Assembly (NCBI RefSeq): GCF_001280005.1
Contig: NZ_LGDW01000113.1
Span: 1-9,409, forward strand
Length of the DNA: 9,409 nt
From: Streptomyces sp. NRRL WC-3618
GTDB lineage: Bacteria; Actinomycetota; Actinomycetes; Streptomycetales; Streptomycetaceae
Direction: 5' to 3'
The position numbers were made by a program, and so were the translations under genes. Of the stretch, positions 1 through 6,834 are shown piece after piece. Within the stretch, counting starts at the first letter, position 1. Every line of letters starts with the position of its first letter. The notes beneath the pieces were generated by a model. That model saw only the letters and a program-made list of their open reading frames with translations, made no database searches and was not told where the DNA came from.

Positions 1-444
1 CCGCCCGCCCCGGCCGACTTCCAGTGGAACGAGCTGCGGTACGGCGTCACCGGTGACGGCACCGAGCCCGAGATGCGGCTCGGCGAGAGCGGTTGGGTGT
101 GGCAGCGGTGGGGGGTGACGATCGCGGACAATCAGTACGAGCACGGGGTCACCGTCCACGGGGAGTCCTCGGTCACCATCGATCTCAACCGCGAGTGCGC
201 CTCGTACGACGCCCTGGTCGGCGTCGACGACCTGATGCTCGGCCTCGGCGAGGTCCGCTTCTCGGTGTTCGCCGACGGGGAGCGCGTGTGGCGGTCCGAG
301 CTGGTCCAGGGCGGCCAGGACGCCGTACCCGTCCACGTCGACCTGACCGGGCGCAGGACGATCCGCCTGGTCGTGGAACCTCACACGCCGTTCGACTCGG
401 TGGCACTCGCGGACTGGGCGGAGTCCAAGTTCATGTGCCGGTGA
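1..444 (+). CDS. NPCBM/NEW2-domain protein, C-terminal part (5' end outside window)
   Basis: The reading frame is open from base 1 and stops with TGA at 442-444, giving 147 residues. The first internal ATG (base 73) falls inside the fold, so the gene begins upstream of the window. The visible part looks like an NPCBM/NEW2 domain, a beta-sandwich related to carbohydrate-binding modules. It shows the family's order of elements: a motif around W-x-W-Q-R-W-G, then YEHGVTVHGESSVTIDL (a 'hidden until triggered' strand pair), then LVGVDD, a strand with VRFSVFADGERVW, and a final strand RTIRLVVEP followed by DSVALADWAESKF. In this family the domain is usually an appendage on glycosidases, lectin-like or signalling proteins, and the N-terminal partner cannot be seen here. 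No signal peptide or catalytic domain is visible. The gene converges on the minus-strand regulator and overlaps its end by 14 bp. Coding status is secure and domain identity is likely; the function of the whole protein is unknown. Confidence 0.8.
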   Translation, partial: PPAPADFQWNELRYGVTGDGTEPEMRLGESGWVWQRWGVTIADNQYEHGVTVHGESSVTIDLNRECASYDALVGVDDLMLGLGEVRFSVFADGERVWRSELVQGGQDAVPVHVDLTGRRTIRLVVEPHTPFDSVALADWAESKFMCR

Positions 445-3400
445 CGCGGAATTCCGGGGTGGGGGTGTCCGGGGAGGTCGGCCGTGGTCGAGGTGTGCCC
501 GGTGGCGGGTGAGGTGTGGTGTCCAGGTGGGCGAGTTCGCCGAGTACGTCATCGACGGTGAGTACCGATCCCGTCGTACGTTCGGACTCGTACCGGTCCG
601 CTCCCAGGGCCGCGCGGGCGGCGGTCGCCGTCTCCAGTGCCCGGGCGCGGTCCGGCATCGGGCGCGGGTGGCCGCACCGCCAGCTTTCGGAGGCGGCGAG
701 CAGGCGGACCGCGCGAGGCAGATCGCCGAGGACGGCCAGCAGCCTCGCCGCGCTGTCCGCCAGCGCCGCCGTGATCACCTCGGCGCAGCGCTGCGCCACG
801 GCATCTCGCAGGGTGGCGGTCAGTTTCGCCAGTCCCTCCGCCGGTCCGCACTCCTCGGCCACGATGAGGGCGTCCATCGCGTCCAGCCCCGCCGTGAACT
901 GCGGCGGCGGTGTGCCGTGCGCGATCTCCGCGCGGGACCGGTCGCACAGCGCACGCGCGAGGGCGACCTCGCCCTCCTCCAGCGCCATGTGCGCCCTCAG
1001 TAGCAGGACGAACGCCCGGGAGTCCGCCACCCCGTAACGATCGGCCACCCTGGTCGCCTCGTCCAGCGCGGTCAGCGCGCCGGCACGATCGCCCTCCCGG
1101 TACGCGATCTCGGCGAGCCGCGCGAGGAGAAACGGGGCCTCGGCGTGGGCGCCCACCTCGTGGGCGAGGCGCAGCGCCTCCTCGTACTCCTGTTTGGCCT
1201 CGTAGAAGCCGCCGCGCACCATGGCGGCCTCCCCGGCCGCGCTGCACACCTGGGCGCGCACCCAGCGGTCTCCCACCCGTCGGCTGAGGACGCGCAGTTC
1301 AGCGAGGTCGTCGTCGATCCGCCGGCCGCGCAGGCCGCCGGCCGAGTCGACGGCCACGTGTGTACGGAACATCAGGGTCACGGCGATCTCCCAGTCGCCG
1401 CCGTGGACACGGCAGTTGGCGAGCGCCACTTCCAGGGCGGCGGCTGCGGCCAGCTGGCCGCCGTTGGCCGGGTCGCTGGGGGTGGTGGGGGTGGTGGGGT
1501 CGGTGGGGGCCGGGTGGTCGGTGAGGAAGGTGAACGGCCATGCGATGCCCGGCAGTCGGGCCGCCTCCGGGCCGCCGCGCGCGAAGTGGGCGCGTACCTC
1601 GGTGAGTTGGCGCTGCCAGTGCTCGTCTCGGGGAACCGTGGCCGGGTCGGCGTCATGGGTCAGGAAGATGAGGAGCATGCGGAGGTTCATACGGCGGTTG
1701 GTATAGCCGCTGGAATGGCTGTGGGAATGGCCGTTCACCTGGGTGCTTTCGGTGTCCAGGTCCAGGACTCGCGTCAGCCAATCCATGCTCTCGCGGCGGA
1801 AGTTGCGCAGCCACCAGAACCAGCCCATCGCGAGGATCAGGGCGGTGGCCTCCTCTTCGTCGCCCTCCGTGATCGCGCGGTCGAGGGCCGCCCGGATGTT
1901 GTCCAGCTCCGTCTCGAGGCGGGATATCCACGGGAGTTGTTCGGCGGAGCGGAGCAACGGTTCGGCCTTCTCCACCAGCGCGCGTACCCATGCGCGGTGC
2001 CGTCGCTCGACGGCGGCACGTGCTTCAGGGGCCTCCGCGGCGCGCTCGGCGGCGTACTCGTGGATGGTCTCGAGCATGCGGTAGCGCATCCCGGGGACAC
2101 CGGTGCCGAACCCGTCGTTCTCGTCGCGCTCGTTCCGCTCGTTCCGCTCGTTCCGCTCGTGCGGTGTCGCGACTATCAGGGACTTGTCGACGAGCGCCCC
2201 CAGGAGGTCGGCCACCGGGCCGGTGCACACCGCCTCCGCGGCGGTGAGGTCCCAGCCGCCGGCGAACACGGAGACCTCGCGCAGCACCGTCCGTTCCGGC
2301 TCGTCGAGCAGGTCCCAGGACCAGTCGACGACCGCGCGCAGGGTCTGCTGGCGGGGCAGCGCCGTGCGGCTTCCGGAGGTGAGGAGGCGGAAGCGGTCGT
2401 CCAGGCGGTCGGCGATCTGCCGCGGGGTGAGCAGTCGCAGGCGGGCGGCGGCCAGTTCGATGGCGAGGGGCAGGCCGTCGAGCCGACGACAGATCTCCTC
2501 CACGGCCTCGGTGTCGCGGAGGGCGGTGCGCGCACCTGGGCTCACGGTCGCCGCGCGCTCCTCGAAGAGGCGGCGGGCCGGGTCGGGCAGAAGGGGTTCG
2601 ACCGGGCGCACCGACTCGCCGGGGACGCCCAGGGGTTCACGGCTGGTGGCGAGGATCGTGAGGCCGGGGCAGTGCGTGAGGAGGGTTTCGGCGAGCTCCG
2701 CCGCCGCGTCGATGAGGTGTTCGCAGTTGTCGAGGATCAGGAGCTGGCTGCGCGGGGCGCAGTACTCGATGAGCAGGGCGAGCGGGTCGTCCTGCGGGGT
2801 CGTCAGCTCGGTGGTCCTGAGCACGGTCTCGCGCAGACCGAGCGCGCTGACCACCGCGCCGGGGACCGCCTCCGGCCGGTCGAGCGGGGCGAGCTCGACG
2901 AGCCACGCCTGGGGGAGGCCGGCGGCGGCTTCCTCGGCGAGACGGGTCTTTCCGGAACCGCCCGGTCCGACGAGGGTGACGAGACGGGTCCTGTGCACAT
3001 CCGAACGGATGGCCTCGATCTCGGGTTCCCGGCCGACAAAAGATGTCAGACGGGGGCGGATGTTGGTGGTGGGGGTGGCGTTGCGGGTGGGGGGCGCGTT
3101 GTGAGTGGAGGTGCTTCGGTGCGGGTGTTGGGTGGGGAGGGCTGACGGCTGTGTCAGCAACTCCCTGTGCAGTGTGCGTAGTTCCGGGCCCGGGTCCGTG
3201 CCCAGGCCCTCCGCCAGAGTTCGGCGGGCCGTCTCGTACGCGGCCAGGGCGTCCGCGCTGCGGCCCGTGTCGCGCAGGGTGCGGATGAGGAGGGCGTGCA
3301 GCGGTTCGTCGTACGGGTGAGCCTTCGTCAGCTCCTGCAGCTCCGGTACGGCGTCGTGGGCGTGGCCCAGTCTCAGGTCCGCCTCCACGCGCGCGCGTGT

Positions 3401-3862
3401 CGCCTCGCGGCGCAGGGCCTCCGGGCGGGTCGCGGCGGTGCGGTCCGGTAGGTCGGCCAGGGCGGGGCCGTGCCAGAGGGCGAGGGCCTCGGAGAGGGTG
3501 CGTGTGGCTGTCGCGGGGTCGGCGCTTTCCAGGGCGGCCTTGCCCTGCCGTACGAGGCGTTCGAAGAGGTGGAGGTCGATGTGGTCCTGGGGTGCGGTCA
3601 GGCGGTAGCCGCCGGGGTCCGAGGTGATCGTGTCCTTGCCGAGGGTGCGGCGTAGGCGGCCGATCAGGGCCTGGAGGGCTGCGGGGGCGTCCTTGGGTGG
3701 GGTGTCCGCCCAGACCTCGTCGATCAGGGTTTCGGGGGTGGTGGCGCGGTTGGGGCGTAGGGCTAGGGCGGTGAGGAGGGCGCGGAGGCGGGGGCCGCCG
3801 ATGGGTACGGCGGTGCCGTGGTCGTCCTCGGCCTGGGTGACGCCCAGGATTCTGTACCGCAC
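431..3862 (-). CDS. AfsR/SARP-like BTAD transcriptional regulator with P-loop ATPase and TPR-like tail
   Basis: This is a large multidomain regulator of the AfsR type, expected to bind DNA in the cytoplasm and couple ATP binding to transcription. With the GTG start at 3862 it has 1143 residues. Residues 1-90 form an OmpR-like winged helix opening with VRYRILG. Residues about 95-235 are a bacterial transcriptional activation domain (BTAD). A Pro/Thr/Asn-rich linker (about 238-270) leads to an ATPase: Walker A GPGGSGKT at 299-306, Walker B LLILDN near 374-379, and ATSREPLGVPGE at 405-416. A winged-helix segment (QQTLRAVVDWSWDLLDEPER, 505-524) follows, then a helical TPR-like half from about 600 to the end, closing in a Pro-rich tail. 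An in-frame TTG 60 bp upstream would overlap the hairpin at 3904-3922, and homologues as I remember them begin at RYRILG, so GTG is preferred, although its Shine-Dalgarno is weak. It may lie in one transcription unit with the upstream asparagine-synthetase-like gene. Targets are unknown. Confidence 0.9.
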   Translation of the reverse strand: MRYRILGVTQAEDDHGTAVPIGGPRLRALLTALALRPNRATTPETLIDEVWADTPPKDAPAALQALIGRLRRTLGKDTITSDPGGYRLTAPQDHIDLHLFERLVRQGKAALESADPATATRTLSEALALWHGPALADLPDRTAATRPEALRREATRARVEADLRLGHAHDAVPELQELTKAHPYDEPLHALLIRTLRDTGRSADALAAYETARRTLAEGLGTDPGPELRTLHRELLTQPSALPTQHPHRSTSTHNAPPTRNATPTTNIRPRLTSFVGREPEIEAIRSDVHRTRLVTLVGPGGSGKTRLAEEAAAGLPQAWLVELAPLDRPEAVPGAVVSALGLRETVLRTTELTTPQDDPLALLIEYCAPRSQLLILDNCEHLIDAAAELAETLLTHCPGLTILATSREPLGVPGESVRPVEPLLPDPARRLFEERAATVSPGARTALRDTEAVEEICRRLDGLPLAIELAAARLRLLTPRQIADRLDDRFRLLTSGSRTALPRQQTLRAVVDWSWDLLDEPERTVLREVSVFAGGWDLTAAEAVCTGPVADLLGALVDKSLIVATPHERNERNERNERDENDGFGTGVPGMRYRMLETIHEYAAERAAEAPEARAAVERRHRAWVRALVEKAEPLLRSAEQLPWISRLETELDNIRAALDRAITEGDEEEATALILAMGWFWWLRNFRRESMDWLTRVLDLDTESTQVNGHSHSHSSGYTNRRMNLRMLLIFLTHDADPATVPRDEHWQRQLTEVRAHFARGGPEAARLPGIAWPFTFLTDHPAPTDPTTPTTPSDPANGGQLAAAAALEVALANCRVHGGDWEIAVTLMFRTHVAVDSAGGLRGRRIDDDLAELRVLSRRVGDRWVRAQVCSAAGEAAMVRGGFYEAKQEYEEALRLAHEVGAHAEAPFLLARLAEIAYREGDRAGALTALDEATRVADRYGVADSRAFVLLLRAHMALEEGEVALARALCDRSRAEIAHGTPPPQFTAGLDAMDALIVAEECGPAEGLAKLTATLRDAVAQRCAEVITAALADSAARLLAVLGDLPRAVRLLAASESWRCGHPRPMPDRARALETATAARAALGADRYESERTTGSVLTVDDVLGELAHLDTTPHPPPGTPRPRPTSPDTPTPEFRVTGT
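2128..2160. repeat. 9-bp in-frame tandem repeat inside the BTAD regulator gene
   Basis: The plus strand reads GCTCGTTCC three times in a row (2128-2136, 2137-2145, 2146-2154) followed by a partial fourth unit GCTCGT. On the coding strand the unit encodes Asn-Glu-Arg, so the protein carries a charged HERNERNERNERDEND run at about residues 568-583, between the effector-type winged helix and the TPR-like half. A 9-bp unit keeps the frame when copies are gained or lost, so the length may vary between strains. Confidence 0.9.
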
Positions 3863-3890
3863 CGACCCATTCTCGCCCCCGCCGCCCTTA

Positions 3891-3975
3891 CCCGTCCCGT
3901 CCCTTGGGGGCTGCGCCCCCAAACCCCGCTGTCGGCCCTGAAGGGGCCTCGTCGTCGGACGCCGGACGGGCTGAG
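3891..3975 (-). repeat. Streptomyces-type intergenic palindromic (REP-like) element
   Basis: Read on the minus strand, this stretch has the order CAGCCCGTCCGGCGTCCGA, then GACGAGGCC, a small hairpin (GGCCC-CTTCA-GGGCC, 3934-3948), then GCGGGG, a strong GGGGGCGCAGCCCCC hairpin, and ends in GGGACGGG. From memory this arrangement closely resembles an intergenic element found in many copies in Streptomyces genomes, often just after stop codons. Here it begins a few bases after the stop of the asparagine-synthetase-like gene. The family assignment rests on recollection, not on a search. Confidence 0.65.
3904..3922 (-). terminator. Probable hairpin terminator after the asparagine-synthetase-like gene
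   Basis: This is a perfect inverted repeat with 8-bp arms (TTGGGGGC / GCCCCCAA) and a 3-base loop. It lies 59 bp past the stop of the gene ending at 3981 and 42 bp before the GTG of the BTAD regulator. There is no T-tract, as is common for actinobacterial terminators, so full termination is not assured and some read-through into the regulator is possible. Confidence 0.65.
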
Positions 3976-3980
3976 ACAGG

Positions 3981-6164
3981 TCAGCCGCGGGACGCCCCCG
4001 CTCCCAACGCTCCCCTCTGCGGGGTGATTCCCGACGGTACGGCTCGTTGGCGGGCCGGGGTTCCCGTCCAGCAGGTGCCTCGGCGGGAGAGGAGGCGGCG
4101 TAGCCATACCTCCAGGGAGACCAGGTCCGCGAGGCCGTCCAGGGGGAGGGGCTCGCCCTCCGCGGCCGCCCTGATCGCCTTGCGCACGACTCTCGCTTCG
4201 ACCAGACCCGCCTCCGCCAACAGCGGCGTGTCGAACAGCGCCATCAGGGACTCCGCCGACACCCGCAGACCCGTCCGGGACGCCGCGTTCGCCGACGCGT
4301 GGGACGGTGTGCCCCAGCCAGGGGGCAGGTCCGCGACGCCGGCGCCTTCCAGGACCGTACGGAGGATGGACGCCCTGGCGCCGGGCTGGACGCGCAGGGC
4401 TTCCGGGAGGGCTCGGCAGGCGCGTACGACCTGGTTGTCCAGGAAGGGCGTGTGGAGCCGCTGGAAGCGGATCTCCGCGGCCTGCTCCAGGACCCGTACG
4501 TCCGCCGCCTGGCGGGCCAGCGCCGCACGCGCGCGGAAGTCCCCGGGGCGTTGCCCGGGGCCGACGCCGACGCCCGCGCGATCCGTCGCCCCGTTCAGGC
4601 GAACCGATACTTCAGCGAGCGCCTCACCGGTCAGCCAGCGCGCCGCCGGGCCGGGTCTGGCCCAGGTGAGCCCGGCCAGTGAGGCCCCCACCGCGCCGCC
4701 GGGCTCGTCGAAACGGCGCTGCATCAGCCGGTCGGACAGGTTCTCGAGGCCGGCGAGGTACGGCGTGCGGGCGAGCCTGCGGGCGGCGCCGTACACGCGC
4801 GCGGAGACCATCACCGAGCCGTCGGCCTTCGCGAGCGCCGCCACCGGGCGCACCAGGTGCCGTCGTTTGCGGTCCATCAGGAGGTCGGCGAGGCGGGCGG
4901 GGTGGGCGTCCAGCACCTGCCGGGCGCCGTAGCCGGTGAAATGGTCGGCGCTGCCCGACGCCAGGCGGGCGCGGTGACGCGCCGCCGTCACCAGGGACGG
5001 GCCCGGTTCGTCGGTCAGCGGGCCCTCCAGGTCGGCGTACGGCAGGACGTCCTCGCCGCCCGCCACCACCACGTGATGCAGGCGCGGGTTCGCCGCCAGG
5101 GCCCCCGCCCGCTCCAGTTCCGCCTCGCGCCCGCCCACCACCAGATCGTTGAACGTCACCGCCAGGAGCCGCTCCCCCGCGCCCGTGCCGTGGCCCAGCA
5201 CCGTCCCCGGCATCCCCGGCAGACCGGCCGCCAGGAGCGCCAGCGTCCCCGAGGCGGGGCCGCCGGACAGGTCGGCCCCTATGCCGGGTACGGGCATGCC
5301 ACGCGCCGCCCGTCGCTCCGCGGGCCCCATCCCGGGCACCGGTCCGGGGTCCACGTCGGCGCCGGGTACATGGCGAGGGGCGGACAGCCGGGCGCGTACC
5401 GCCTCCACCAGCGCGTCCCGCACGCCGTCCACCGCGCTGTCGGGGTCCACGGAGGCAGCCGCGACCGCGAGGGAGGCGACCGGCTCGTACCCGGCGATCT
5501 CGCGCGCCCCGGCGCGCAGGATCAGCGCATGCCCGGGCGGAATGCGCCGCACGCCGTCGTAAGGGGTCGAGTCGTGCAGCGCGGCCGGTACGTCGGGGGC
5601 CGCGAGAAGGGCGGCGAGGTGGCCGAAGTCGAGGTTGGCCTCGATGAGGTCGGCGAGCGGGAGAGCCGCCGTCGCGTAGGCCGTACCGCCCGCCCACGGG
5701 GTGTGGAACACCGGGCGCGCGCCCGCGAGGTCGCCGCAGACCATGAGCCGGCGCCCCACCTGGACGACGGCCGTGTAGCTGCCCGGCCAGGCCGTCAGAT
5801 GGCGAAGTGCGCCTCCGCGGGCGGCGAACAGGGCGACCCGCAGCTGTTCGTCGGTGGCTCCGCAGGTGCCCAGGACCGCTATGCGGGTCTGTTCGTCGGC
5901 CCGCACGACGCGCACCTCGTCGGGACGCCAGTCGCCGACCGCCCAGAGCGGATCGGGGTCTCCCCACAGGAGTTGGGAGCCGACGGGGTGGACCGACTCG
6001 CCGTCGTAGCCGGTGGCGCCCGCCGCGTATCCGGCCCCGGACCCGTTACCGCTTCCGCTGCCGTTCCCGACTCCGGCGCTGTCGGCCGCGCCGTAACCGC
6101 CAGGCCCTGTCCCGTACTTGGCGGCCACAGCTGCGGTGCTGCTCCATCCCACCAACCACCGCAT
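3981..6164 (-). CDS. Asparagine-synthetase-like (macrolactam-cyclase-like) protein, ATP-dependent amide former candidate
   Basis: The protein has 727 residues from ATG 6164, which sits 5 nt after a GGAGG; an in-frame start at 6332 lacks such a site. It has the two-domain plan of asparagine synthetase B, beta-lactam synthetase and lasso-peptide cyclases. The N-terminal Ntn-type domain begins Met-Arg-Trp, so the glutaminase nucleophile Cys2 is absent, as in lasso cyclases and beta-lactam synthetase. Residues about 17-55 are a Gly/Ser/Ala-rich insertion. The synthetase half shows LSGGPASG (299-306) where the PP-loop is normally SGGxDS, so the Asp is replaced by Ala304. GSADHFTGYG (404-413) matches the AsnB GxxADExFxGY region with Asp407 kept, and TPFLDNQVV (572-580) matches the conserved FLD segment. 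The usual Lys-rich C-terminal catalytic stretch is replaced by PPGWGTPSHASANAASRTG. No lasso leader peptidase, RRE protein or clear precursor is adjacent. It resembles what NCBI calls the albusnodin/ikarugamycin macrolactam cyclase group, from memory. Substrate unknown; catalysis uncertain. Confidence 0.85.
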   Translation of the reverse strand: MRWLVGWSSTAAVAAKYGTGPGGYGAADSAGVGNGSGSGNGSGAGYAAGATGYDGESVHPVGSQLLWGDPDPLWAVGDWRPDEVRVVRADEQTRIAVLGTCGATDEQLRVALFAARGGALRHLTAWPGSYTAVVQVGRRLMVCGDLAGARPVFHTPWAGGTAYATAALPLADLIEANLDFGHLAALLAAPDVPAALHDSTPYDGVRRIPPGHALILRAGAREIAGYEPVASLAVAAASVDPDSAVDGVRDALVEAVRARLSAPRHVPGADVDPGPVPGMGPAERRAARGMPVPGIGADLSGGPASGTLALLAAGLPGMPGTVLGHGTGAGERLLAVTFNDLVVGGREAELERAGALAANPRLHHVVVAGGEDVLPYADLEGPLTDEPGPSLVTAARHRARLASGSADHFTGYGARQVLDAHPARLADLLMDRKRRHLVRPVAALAKADGSVMVSARVYGAARRLARTPYLAGLENLSDRLMQRRFDEPGGAVGASLAGLTWARPGPAARWLTGEALAEVSVRLNGATDRAGVGVGPGQRPGDFRARAALARQAADVRVLEQAAEIRFQRLHTPFLDNQVVRACRALPEALRVQPGARASILRTVLEGAGVADLPPGWGTPSHASANAASRTGLRVSAESLMALFDTPLLAEAGLVEARVVRKAIRAAAEGEPLPLDGLADLVSLEVWLRRLLSRRGTCWTGTPARQRAVPSGITPQRGALGAGASRG

Positions 6165-6169
6165 CGACG

Positions 6170-6186
6170 CCTCCACAGGCTGTGGA
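6170..6186 (-). promoter_or_regulatory. Ribosome binding site of the asparagine-synthetase-like gene, inside an inverted repeat
   Basis: On the minus strand GGAGG (6174-6170) lies 5 nt before ATG 6164 and fixes that start. The flanking sequence TCCACA-GCC-TGTGGA (6186-6172) is a perfect inverted repeat that can fold into a 6-bp stem with a 3-base loop. Its 3' arm takes up three bases of the Shine-Dalgarno. It could be a translational control hairpin or a protein operator. Confidence 0.6.
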
Positions 6187-6280
6187 CAACCAGTGCACCG
6201 GACGAACTCGGCACCATGCTGCCATGAAGGACGCACCCAGGAGGGACGGCGGAGCCGCTCGCGCTCCCCGGAATGCGCCC

Positions 6281-6400
6281 CTGCGAACTCCTGTGCACCC
6301 CTGGGAACATGCCCGCGCGGCTCTGAACGCACGCGTGGGTCAGGGGAGTTCGGGGTTCCTCGGGCAGGACGTCCACAACCCGCCGATCAGGGAGTTCACG
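6281..6400. repeat. Three copies of a CAG(G)nGAGTTC motif upstream of the asparagine-synthetase-like gene
   Basis: The plus strand has CAGGGGAGTTC at 6341-6351 and CAGGGAGTTC at 6388-6397. The minus strand has CAGGAGTTC at 6293-6285. The core GGAGTTC is identical in all three and is preceded by CAG with zero to two extra G. The two plus-strand copies are about 47 bp apart, near four to five helical turns. They may be sites for a DNA-binding regulator; the factor is unknown. Confidence 0.4.
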
Positions 6401-6403
6401 CCA
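6394..6403 (-). promoter_or_regulatory. Match to the AdpA binding consensus
   Basis: The minus strand reads TGGCGTGAAC, which fits the published AdpA consensus TGGCSNGWWY at every position. It overlaps one of the three GGAGTTC motifs and lies about 230 bp upstream of the asparagine-synthetase-like start. AdpA is the central developmental AraC-family regulator of Streptomyces. Binding here is inferred from the motif only. Confidence 0.3.
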
Positions 6404-6556
6404 CGACTGCGACCTGAATGCGCCCCCATTACGCTCCCCCAAGACGCCCCGTGCGCCCTCGATCTCCGTGGTGGGAGCGGTAATGGACCCGGGAAGACAG
6501 GGTCTGTTTTCGGCCAAGTTGGCGAAGCCTGGGCAGGCTCACGCACGCTCCGTACA

Positions 6557-6577
6557 GGCTCTGCGGAGCGCAGCGCC
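6557..6577. repeat. Small imperfect hairpin
   Basis: GGC-T-CTGCG-GAG-CGCAG-C-GCC forms a stem with one internal T/C mismatch and a 3-base loop. It sits just left of the larger inverted repeat at 6586-6614, so the two form a tandem hairpin cluster in the middle of the divergent region. Confidence 0.5.
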
Positions 6578-6585
6578 GACGCACA

Positions 6586-6614
6586 GTCCGGGAGGCGGAG
6601 CTCGCCTCCCGGAC
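6586..6614. repeat. Strong 12-bp inverted repeat in the divergent promoter region
   Basis: GTCCGGGAGGCG (6586-6597) and CGCCTCCCGGAC (6603-6614) are perfect complements around a 5-base loop GAGCT. The right arm runs into the palindrome GGACCGGTCC (6611-6620). No annotated gene on either strand ends here, so a plain terminator role has no obvious client. It may be an operator, an attenuator in a long 5' leader, or the end of a small unannotated transcript. Confidence 0.7.
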
Positions 6615-6808
6615 CGGTCCGCCGCCCGCGGGGATGTAGGCGGCGGTGTCCCCCAGCCCACTGGATCCAGTACAGCGGGCCGACCCACGCAGGATCCATG
6701 GAAGCGCTCCCGCCATGGCCGGAGAAGAGCGCACGGACAGGCGCACGGCCACACGTCGGGGGCACGTCGCAACGGTGCGTACATCCCCAGAACTTCCGTA
6801 CGGACCAC

Positions 6809-6818
6809 AATCCCGCCA
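6809..6818 (-). promoter_or_regulatory. Match to the AdpA binding consensus upstream of nsdA
   Basis: The minus strand reads TGGCGGGATT, again a full match to TGGCSNGWWY. It ends 106 bp before the nsdA ATG and about 16 bp upstream of the proposed -35 box. The position would suit a regulator acting on nsdA transcription. The evidence is the motif alone. Confidence 0.3.
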
Positions 6819-6834
6819 TCCGGAACAATGCCCC

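Noticed and set aside
1145..3145. A 666-codon plus-strand open frame antisense to the BTAD regulator
   Set aside because: Gly/Arg/Val-rich composition without any recognisable domain, and it mirrors a real gene with clear domains; long antisense frames are typical at this GC content.
3863..3922. N-terminal extension of the BTAD regulator to the TTG at 3922
   Set aside because: It would translate the hairpin repeat into a Gly/Pro/Lys stretch; the winged-helix domain begins naturally at VRYRILG.
3981..6164. A complete lasso-peptide gene cluster
   Set aside because: Only a cyclase-like protein is present; no transglutaminase-like leader peptidase, RRE protein, transporter or convincing precursor is found in the window.
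6165..6332. N-terminal extension of the asparagine-synthetase-like protein to 6332
   Set aside because: The added 56 residues are Arg-rich and unlike the family; GGAGG before ATG 6164 supports the shorter form.
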